From Photobacterium rosenbergii (GTDB taxonomy: Bacteria; Pseudomonadota; Gammaproteobacteria; Enterobacterales; Vibrionaceae): a DNA stretch of 64,000 nucleotides. Below, piece by piece: positions 37,305-47,500 of this stretch (position 1 is its first letter; each line of letters opens with the position of its first letter). A program made the position numbers and the translations under genes. The notes under the pieces were generated by a model. The model made no database searches. It worked only from the letters and a program-made list of their open reading frames with translations, and was not told the origin of the DNA. The DNA lies in the NCBI RefSeq assembly GCF_003026455.1, contig NZ_PYMB01000013.1, positions 58,809 through 122,808 of the forward strand. The letters run 5' to 3'.

Positions 37305-38447
37305 ATGTCAGTTTTTACACTCGCTTTTCCAAAGATAAACCTATCAGGAATAGGTGCTATTGAAGCGCTGACTAATCGCCTCGAGACGGAGCACAGTAAT
37401 GAACCGGGGTTACTCATCTGCGATCCTGCGATGGTTGAACTTGGTTTTGCCAATAAGCTACTTGAAAGCTCACTCAACCTCACCTTGTTTAGCGATATTC
37501 GCCCTAACCCAGATACAAACACGGTCAACCAAGCACTAGATAGTTTTGTAACCAGCCAGGCGTCATACATTATCGGGTTAGGCGGAGGTAGTGCTATTGA
37601 TACTGCCAAAGCTATTCGTATTTTGTCGGCAAACGAAGGTCCAATATCGAGGTTTAATGGTGTTGATACAGTAAACAAAATTAGTGTGCCACTGTATGCC
37701 ATCAACACCACGGCGGGTACGGCTGCTGAAGTAACGAGTAACGCCGTGATCACTGATACTGCCACTCAGGTTAAACATGTCATTATTTCAGACAAAATCA
37801 TCCCTGATATCTCAGTCAATGACCCAAGTGTAATGCTGGGTATTCCTAGCGATATCACTGCGGCGACAGGGATTGACGCATTAACTCATGCCATTGAGGC
37901 TTATGTTTCCGTCGGAGCGCATACTTTAACTGATTACGCCTCGTTAGAATCCATCAGACTCATTGCACAATATCTCCCAGCGGCTGTTGATAATGGTGAG
38001 GATATTGAAGCTCGACAGATGATGGCGTATGGGCAGTTCATTGCAGGTTTGTCATTTAATAGCGCTGGCCTTGGAATGGTTCATGCCATGGCTCATCCAG
38101 TCGGTGCACGCAAAGACTTACCTCATGGCGTTTGTAACGCGATATTATTACCTGTTGTCTGTGAGTTTAACCGCCCTTATCGGGTTGAAAAGTTTGCTAA
38201 AGTCGCTCACGTAATGGGCGTTGATACCTCAAAAATGAGTGAAGAAGAGGCAAGTCTTGCGGCGATAGAGGCAATAAAGGCTCTCTGTAAGCGAGTAAGA
38301 ATACCTAAGGGGTTCGCTGAATTAGGCGTTAAAGAAAGCGATATTCTGGAGTGGGTCTCAGACGCAATGAATGATCCATGCGCAGCAGGAAACCCACAGC
38401 CCATGACTACACAGCAAGTTATTCAATTGTACCAACAGTCACTCTAA
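37305..38447 (+). CDS. fucO: Lactaldehyde reductase / 1,2-propanediol oxidoreductase
   Basis: The 380-residue iron-dependent alcohol dehydrogenase (group III) has the Rossmann motif GLGGGSAIDTAKAI, the NTTAGTAAEVTSNAVI block and the metal-binding HAMAHPVGARKDLPHG. These match FucO, which reduces L-lactaldehyde from the aldolase reaction to L-1,2-propanediol using NADH. Gap to rhaD is 7 bp, with GAGG upstream of the ATG, so it is the last gene of the operon. An apparent terminator-like hairpin follows. Confidence 0.93.
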   Translation: MSVFTLAFPKINLSGIGAIEALTNRLETEHSNEPGLLICDPAMVELGFANKLLESSLNLTLFSDIRPNPDTNTVNQALDSFVTSQASYIIGLGGGSAIDTAKAIRILSANEGPISRFNGVDTVNKISVPLYAINTTAGTAAEVTSNAVITDTATQVKHVIISDKIIPDISVNDPSVMLGIPSDITAATGIDALTHAIEAYVSVGAHTLTDYASLESIRLIAQYLPAAVDNGEDIEARQMMAYGQFIAGLSFNSAGLGMVHAMAHPVGARKDLPHGVCNAILLPVVCEFNRPYRVEKFAKVAHVMGVDTSKMSEEEASLAAIEAIKALCKRVRIPKGFAELGVKESDILEWVSDAMNDPCAAGNPQPMTTQQVIQLYQQSL

Positions 38448-38476
38448 TTGAATGGCTGCTTCCATTGCAATCATAC

Positions 38477-38503
38477 CAACGGCCTGTTTTTATCAGGCCG
38501 TTG
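38477..38503 (+). terminator. Hairpin at the end of the rhamnose operon
   Basis: CAACGGCCTG (38477-38486) and CAGGCCGTTG (38494-38503) form a 10-bp stem with a T-rich loop. A following T run is lacking. It separates fucO from the convergent adhesin gene. Confidence 0.55.
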
Positions 38504-38580
38504 ATTGTTGGCAAATACCGAAAAGTTCAACCTACCAGTTCCCTCTGCCAAGATATTTAATTGGAGTTCATTTGAACGAA

Positions 38581-41500
38581 TCAATCCACAATAAACACCC
38601 CGTTGTTGAACAGCTCATTGATGATTTCATTCGAGGTCGATCCTGTCCCTAGTCCCAACGCCGTTGCATCGATGTTTTCTACTGCGATGTTCTGTTGGGC
38701 AGTATCGCTAACCGCGACCGATAGATTCACGGTTTCGTCAACATCGATGCCGGCCGTTATGTTGTTGAGCAGGCGATCCAGATCGTCTTCACCGTTATCC
38801 GGCAGGATTTCTGCTATATCGAGCTGATCCAAGTTAATTTCAAAGTCTTTCACCGTATCGGTAAACGGCGTTCCGGAGGTTGATACATCCGCCGCTTGCC
38901 AGGTAAAGACATCGGATGCACCGTCACCGGCGCCGTTGAGGTTGCCCCCCCAAAGCTCATCATTCCCAGCACCACCAAGCAGTTCATCGCTGCCGCCCGC
39001 TCCTACCAAGATGTCATCGGCCAAACCACCAAACAAGCGCTCATCGGCATCACTGCCCACGACAAGGTTCTCGGCGTCATTATCTCCAGTCCCGACTTCA
39101 TTGCCGGTATTGGCGAGATCATCTATGCGGACCCCAATCAACAATTCGGTAGACTCGGCTTCACTGCCATCGATTTCCTGCGAGATGCCAACCAAGGTCA
39201 AGCTGTTTGCTCCTTCAGGGAGATCGGCCACAAAGATATTATCAAGCTCGCTGCTTGCTACCCGCCAACTACCATCACCATTATCAGTGCCAATTTCCGC
39301 CCCGGAACTGTCGACTAACCTGCCTGCACCGAGGTTACGGACTTCCAAGAAAGTCGCTTCATCTGCATCGACGGGGATCACCACCAGCCCGAGTAATGGC
39401 ACGAGGGTGCCAAGTGTTGCCCGCGTATCTGATAATTGGGGAACGGTTAAATCCAATGTTGGCGGTTCTGGCTTAGGGGTCACAGTGACATTGATAGTCG
39501 TTGTTGCCTGCTGCGCTCCCCCCGTACCGACGTTGCCGTTATCGTTGGCAACCACGGTGATCACATCATCGCCTTTGAAATCTGGGTTAGCTAAATAAGT
39601 GATCCCAGACACCAAGGCAGTATTGATATCGGCAAGGCTGCCTTCCAAAGTAACGGCGGCACTGCCGTTGTCGGTGATAGTGACTCCTGTGGTTTCAACT
39701 GCAGTGATCCCCCCATTGTTCGCGGTGAGGGTGACTGTCATCACCCCGGTGCTACCTACCTCGTTAAAATCAACATCAGTAACACTCAAGCCATTGATCA
39801 CTAAAGGTGAGTCTTCCTCTACATTCTGGTCTTCAATGTCAGTCAGTTCCGGAGCATCGTTAACAGGGTTGACTGTGATCGGCACTGTATCGGTATCTTG
39901 CAGCGGGCCACCTGTACCGGTATTGCCCTGATCATCGGTGATCATTTGTAGACTATCATCACCATTGAAATCAGCGTTAGGCTGGTAATTAATGCCTGAA
40001 GATAGCAAAGTGTTGATGTCGGTTATTGACCCTTCCAGTACCAGTGTCTGACTGCCATCTCCTGTAATGGCTAAGCTGCCTGTCGGCGAACCTGCAGGAA
40101 TCGACAACACACCGTTTCCGACATTGAGGGAAACAGTCATGGTTCCTTCGCTCACTTCATCTACGTCAACATCGGTCACTTGTAGGCTGTCAATTAACAA
40201 CACGTTATCTTCATCGACCTCAAGCGAGTCCGGTATTTGGTTGACTGGCGCATCGTTTACCGCCTCGATATCGAGGTTTATCGTCACGAGCTGGGCAATA
40301 TCGTCCGTTGCCACATCGGTTTGATCGACCGCCCGAATCTCCAGATCGAGCTGACCATTCCAATTATCACTATTGGCATCACCAGGAATAAACACCAAGC
40401 GATCCAAGTCCGAACTATCAACTGTAACTAGCCACACACCGCTGCCCTGATCGGTTACTGTTCCCGAAACGCCATCTGGAAGGGCAATCTGACTCGAGTC
40501 GGGCACATTACTGACCTGAATTTGCAGGGTTTCTGGTGGGTTTTCAACGACGTTAGTGCCAGTTCCTGTATAGCTATCGCTGTCATCAAACGCTTCGATA
40601 TTGAGTACAAGGTCGATATTATCGTCCTCGGTACCTTCTGCCGCTGGGGTAACGTCGATATCTACCCTGTCAGCAATCGGGTTGACGACCACAGTAAAGG
40701 TTGCAGTATTATCGACCGGTAAATCCAAGCTGTCTTCCTTGGAGAAAACCACAATCCCCAGCTCGACCGAGCCACTGAAATCCTTGGGTGGGATCAAACC
40801 AAGGCTGGATAAATCGAAAGTATCGCTACCCGGAGGGACGGCGACACTCCATTCCCCACCACCATTATTGTCAGCACCGCTAATGATGAAACCTTCAGGC
40901 ACATTGACAATTTTTAGCGACAAAATCGACTCAGAGCCATCTATATCGACGACGTTACCGCTTATCCCGGCAAAACTTATCGCGCCACTATCCTCGTCGC
41001 CCACTACCGGCGTATCGATACCGATAAAATTGACTTCATCATTGACGGCAATCACCTCGAAAACGATGCTGCCATCAAAATTGGCGGTATCGGTTTGGAT
41101 CGCCGCCCCTGTAGTTTCATCGTATTCTGCGGTATCGACAATCGTCACTGCGACATCGAGCGATACATCACCACTGAAGTCCTGTGGAGGAACATAACGG
41201 ATAGCACTTAACTCACTACTATCAGTGATTGTCAGGCTGGTGACCTGCTCGCCCGCAGCATTGAGCAAAAAGCCTCCCGAGGTGCCCACGCTGATCACCG
41301 CTTGTTCGATGGTTTCAAGACCTTCCAGCGTTGTAGTACTAATATCGGCCACCGTAGCCGAGACATCCAAAATAATAGTGCCATCCTCATAAGCAATATC
41401 AGGATAGATAACTTCAGGCTCACCCTCTTCAATAGGTTGGCGGTCGGCATCCAGACCTTGGGTTTCCACTACCGAGACGCCAAGTTCTGGTACTCGTTCG

Positions 41501-44500
41501 TTGTCTCCGGTCCGATCCGGGACATCGACAACTGGGTCAATACGCACCGGAATTGTATCGATCACCTCGTTGAAATCACCACTTTCGGTATCGGTATTGA
41601 CGTATTTCACACTAAGCATGAAGTCACCGGCAAAGTCCTGAGGAAGGTTCAGCGTAATGCCAGACAAATCGACGCTGCCATCGGCTTGGACAGGAACTTT
41701 AATCACATATTCACCGGTGACAAAGTTAAAGTCCATACCTGAGATAGTGGCCCCGTTTGGCAGGGTGGCAGCGCTGATCACCAAGGAAAGCTCATCATCT
41801 CCCTGATTCTCTCCCACCGTACTGAGGCTGACAATCTGATTGAGGAATGTACCTAAAGTTACCGCCGTATCTTCTTCGCCGGTCACGATAATACTGTCAT
41901 CAATCAAAATATCTGCGGCAAACTGGTCATTGAGGGTATTCCCCTGAAAATCAATCGTCAGGGTGCTGTTGACAATCTCGATTGCACTGGGGTTTACATC
42001 ATCACTCTGATCCTGGACCTGTGCCGCGATAGCGATATCCACTGTGCCGATAAAATCAGCCGGTGCGAGGATCTGGATATCTTCTAGACTGCCTTGAGGC
42101 ACTGTCCAACTACCATCACCGTTATTTATACCGCCAATGACCACAAAATCAGCTTCGGGAGCAGGAAAAGTGATCACAATAGACAGGATGATCTCGTCAC
42201 TGCTGGGATCGAGATCTTCAAAGACGATCTGACCATCTGAACCATCACCACCGCCGAGATCCAAGCTACCGTCAATAGACACAATTGTATCGACAAAGTC
42301 TGTAGTGCCAGTCGGGATAACCCCTATCTCGGCATCCGGTTCTACCACGGCCTGAATGATGACGTTCAAGGTACCATTGACTACTTGGACATCCGTCGCC
42401 GGGGAGTCGACATCCACTTCGGTGACAGTCACCTCGGTTGAAATGGCCGTCGCACCCGTGAGGTTCAAATCTGAATCCTCCGGCGCCAATAGTTGCAGTT
42501 GCGCCCCATTGAGGAGTTGGGTGAGTTGTGCCTCTGTTAACGTCACTGAACCGGTTGCATCAACCGTCAGAATGGTAATCGTACCGCCGTCATTGATTTG
42601 CAAACCGTATCCGGGCTGGATATTGTTCACTACCAAGCCGGTTATCTGTTCTTTGCTATCGGTCAGTTCCGGCTGCCAATCAAGATTGACCGGCTGGTCT
42701 TCCAGCCCATTGCTCTGGCGAGTGTAATCCTCGGCATCGACGACAGGTTCGATATGGATAACTAACTGGAATTCAAACTCACCCTGGTCGCCGTCATTTT
42801 CAGTCACCACGATATTGGCATCGAGCACGATATCTTCTGTGCTATTTTCCGGAGGGCGAATACTGATTGCGACGGGTTGGTCAGGATTACCAATATCTTC
42901 GCCCGTTAGCTTCACCTCGTAGCGAGGGAGACCTTCATCATCAAACCCGACAAACACCAAGGTTTGCTCGTTACCTTCGGCATCAAAGATTCGCGTACCC
43001 TCAGGAATGTTGGATACCACAAAGGTCAGGGTTTCGGATTCATCCAGAGGCGCATTGGCAATTTCCCCCGATACCAAACTGAAATCCAGCACCGCGTCAG
43101 TATCTTCATCAATCGTGGTTTCAATGCCAGGCACTTCGCTACCGACAATCTCTGTCCAGTTACTGCCGCCTAACTCAAATTCAGGTTCATCGACCACACC
43201 GGTGAGGGCCACTTCAATGAACTGTTCTGGCGTGACCAAGACATCCTCGACAGTCTCTACCGTTCCGTCTTCAAGGGTAATATCGACGACATCTTTCACT
43301 ACCCCTTCTACTTTGATTTGAAAGTCGACATTACTTTCCGGTACGGGGATCAGCACAACCTGATCCAGCTCTTCATAAAGGATTTCATAAACGCCATCGG
43401 CATCGGGCGTCAATATGCTGCTATTTTGTGAAAGCTGCGCCCCGTCAGGCAGTTCAGATATTCGCACAAACAAAGTTTCAACCCCGAAGTCATCATCGAG
43501 ATCATCCAACTCGGTCAGCTCGATAAGCGGAGCCAAGGCTATGGGCTCATCCTCAAGGGATTCAACCCTGCTCACTTTTAACTGGGCATCATCGGCAACG
43601 GGCAACACATTGATCAGGATTTCTTCGGTAATTTGCGCGGTTTCAGCTCCCGGTACAAAGTGGCCTAATTCAGAACTTTGCGCAGTGATGTTCAAACGGA
43701 TGTCACCGCTGAAGTTATCAATAGGGTCAATTTCTACGGTATCCGCCGCCGTCACCGGCACTTCGAATATCCCCGGCTCAACCTCGGTGATCCCCTCCCC
43801 GATTATCTGGGCTTCGCCTTCAGTGATGGTGATGAAATAGGTCAGGGTTTCTGAGCCATCGGTATCTTGCAGCAACGCCTGGAATGACTCGCTGAGGCTA
43901 ATATTGTCACTGTCTTCCTCACCGTCGCCATAATAGAACACAGTGCTATCTGCGAAGGCCGGTTCATCTGCAATACCCAGTACACTGATAGATAATGTGC
44001 CGTCCTGAAGCGGTTGGTTTACCCCATCATTTGTCACGACCTCGGCGGTCACGGTAAAGTCCAGCAGGTTATTTGGCTCGAACAAGGTCGAATAGTCAGG
44101 CTCCGGCACAAAGGTCACACCCTGCAACTCAAACACCCCATCACCGTCGGGATCGACAAATGCATCAGAGTCTATTAGCACCTGCCCACCTGCGGGTACT
44201 ATTTCAACACCACCCAGGAAAAACTGGCCGTGGGGATCAGCTGGCAGAATAATAAATACCTCTCCGATCTGCTCCCCGCGATCCGCATCGCCGATATCAA
44301 TCGACATATTGATCGGGATCCCCGTCGTTGGATCACCCAATGATTCATCTGGGTTACGCCCCTGATCTTCGACACCTTCAGAGGGCTGGACTACCAACGT
44401 AGGTTCTTCATCGGTAATAGTGATCGTCAACGTGCTTTGGCTGAGATCGTTATCGCCGTCGAGCACTTCGAAGTCTACATTGGCTACGATTGGCTCGGCG

Positions 44501-47500
44501 CCGTGATCAAGGTCAGACAGGGAGTTAAACAACACCTGCCCCTCGGCGCTTATCAGCAACTGCCCTAGCAGTTGTCCATCTTGGTTAACATCAAAACTGA
44601 AGAAGCCCTGTGCATCCGGCGTCCCCGTCAACTCCTGACGAACACCTTCAATAATGACGGCAGTCACCTCGGCATCATCTGCCCCTTCTTCCGGGACCGT
44701 CAGTACATCCAAGGTTTCGGTTGACCCCCCTTCCTCAATCGGCCCGAAAGCAGCATCTTGGGTCTGCGGAATATCGTCTTCAATCGTGACTTCAAACGTT
44801 ACGGCAGAGCTCGCATCGCCATCTTGGTCGATCGCAGTTGCCGAGAACTCAATCGTCAGCTCTGTATCATTGTCCGGCTGAATGTGGTCCAGTGCACCTA
44901 GCAAGGTGAAGGTGTAGTTATCATCAGCTGCCGTGCCCGTTGCGTTAAACGCCAATATAAAGATCACCAGACCGTTAACTTGGCCCTCATAGGTATTGTT
45001 TGTGGCGTTGAATACCAAGGTAACCTGCTGCCCACCTGCGGTCAGACTACCGGCATTGGCGGTATTGAAACCTTCAACATCGACCTCATAATTTACGATT
45101 TCATCCGAGCCTGAATCAAAGGTGATAGTGCCCGTCGCAACCTGCCCATCTCCATCAGGAGTTGAGCCGGGATGAAAATCTCCCCCCTCATCGATATCAC
45201 TTTCCAAAACCGTAACCGAAGCGATGGTTTCAAGATCCGGATCGTTGCCGTCAGTTATAGTGGTGGTAATAAGTGCAGGGGCCTCAAGGAAGTCACCATC
45301 GGTATCTTGGAGCTGAATTGGTAGGTCAAAAGCTATGGTATCGTCTTGCTGGCGTACCAAGCCGGTATTATCTGTACCATTATGATCAAGTGGCTTGAGT
45401 TGGCTTACAGTTGTGGTGATATCAACCTGTTCACCATCGGCATTTTGTACTGCTGTGATCACCGCTGTCAGTACGGCCTCTCCTCCCGCAGTCAATGTCA
45501 GAGTTCCGGTTGTAGCATCCCATAGCGCTGTAACAGGCAGACCTCCAGCAGTAATGTCTGTCTCCAACTCGGCCAATAATGTAGCGAACTGGATAGGATC
45601 AATATCAACAGTATCCGGATCCAACCTATCAACTCCGGCAGCAACCGTGATCACTATATCGCCTGATACCGGATAGCCTTGTTCACCTTGATCCGGAGTC
45701 AGATCCCCTTCAGTAAATGCAATTTGCGCCGTGTTGCTACCAGCAGGATCGGTGCCGTCTTCAATCGTCACCGTGATAGAACCTTGCGCTATATCATTAT
45801 CTCGGTCTGTTACTTCAACAGCCAATTGCAATGTAGCGAGATCTGAATCATCAATTTGGTCTAATGGCTGCAACTGAGTGACACTGTAACCCCCATTTAT
45901 ATCAATCGATATCTCTAGCACCACAATATTCGGATCATCGGCCCTAACAAGCGTAATTTGATTACCCGCTACGGTTGTTGTCAGCGCAAATCCATTGCTT
46001 GTCAGCGTATCTAAAGAAGGTTGTGTGGTAGAAAAAAGGACAGAGATAACATCGTCACTACCTTGAATGACCTCAATGTTCCCTGTGCCCGACGACAGGC
46101 CATCTTCACCTTCGTTGAGGGCCAAACCAGAGTCATCACCAAAGGCTGGAGCATTACCATCCTCGATATTGAGAGTGACCACTCCGGTATTGGTATCAAC
46201 GTCATCATCAGTAACCAGCACATTGAGTGGCAATGAGATTGTATCACCGGCAAGGTGATCAAGGTTGTTGTTGAGGGTCAGGGTATAATCGCCGGCCGGG
46301 GTAATCACCACAGTGAACACATTGACCGTTGTACCGTTGACCTCGATAAAGGCATTGAGGGTGTTGCCATCCACAACTTCAAACTGTACCGGGAGGCCAT
46401 CACTAAACAGGTTGGCTAAAGCTGGCTGGTCAGCAGCGAAGTCAATCGATGCCACTTCATCGCTGCCTACATCAACCCCGATTTGCCCCGGTGTAGGCGC
46501 GTTAAGATCTGCCGTTTCGTTGACCGTGATACTACTGCCTTCAGCCAGCTCCGGTATTGGCCCATCGGTTATCGATGCTGTGGCACTTACCAAAGTAGTC
46601 AGGTTGTCACCATCGGCATCCGTCGCCTGCAAGGGTAGATTTACCACTATCAGCTCACCGCTGACCGATACAAACCCGTCGCTATTACCATTGATATTGT
46701 GGTCCAGCGGCGCCGACTGAGTCACCGTCATGGTCAAATCGACATCTTGGCCATTGGTGGACTGTACAGGGGTAAATACTATGGTAAGAACCGCTGTGCC
46801 ATCATCCAAAACACCTGTTAACGTATTGGTTGCCGTTTCGTAGCTGAAAGTCAGTGTCTCGCCACCGCCAGAAGTCAGCTCACTATTAAGCTCTGCGATA
46901 ATTGCCGCAAGTTGATCAGGGTCGATCTGGACCGATTCGGGCACTAGACGATCAGAACCAGCACTGATCACTTCCAGTTGCTGCTCGGTGATCGGATACT
47001 CACTCGGGGCTTGGTTGGGTGGAGCGAGATCCGGCTCAATGAAGTCTACTTCAATTGTCCCGCCACCTGCTGGGCTATCACCATCGGTAATAGTAATGGC
47101 GATTTGGCCCGGGGCCTGATCATCGTCGTTGTCTGTTATTACCACATCAAGTGGCACCACCAAACTATCACTACCAGTATGATCGAGTGTGCCGCTAAGC
47201 GTAGCCTCGAACTCGCCATTGATATTGATAGTCACCAGCAAAATGGTATTGCCCAGCGAGTCTTCCAAGCGAACTTCACTACCGGCAGGCGTTCCGCCAA
47301 CGACCAAGCTGACCGGATTACCATCGCTGGTAAAATCTAACGTGGGCTGGGTATCGGCAAAGAGCAAAGAGGCAATATCATCACTACCAATATCAATGCC
47401 TATCGTGCCGCTAACCGATTGATTAGCATCATCTGTTTCATCTAGGCTAACACCCGCCCCATCATCCAATGCAGGAAACTCGCCGTCCGTTATTGTTACT

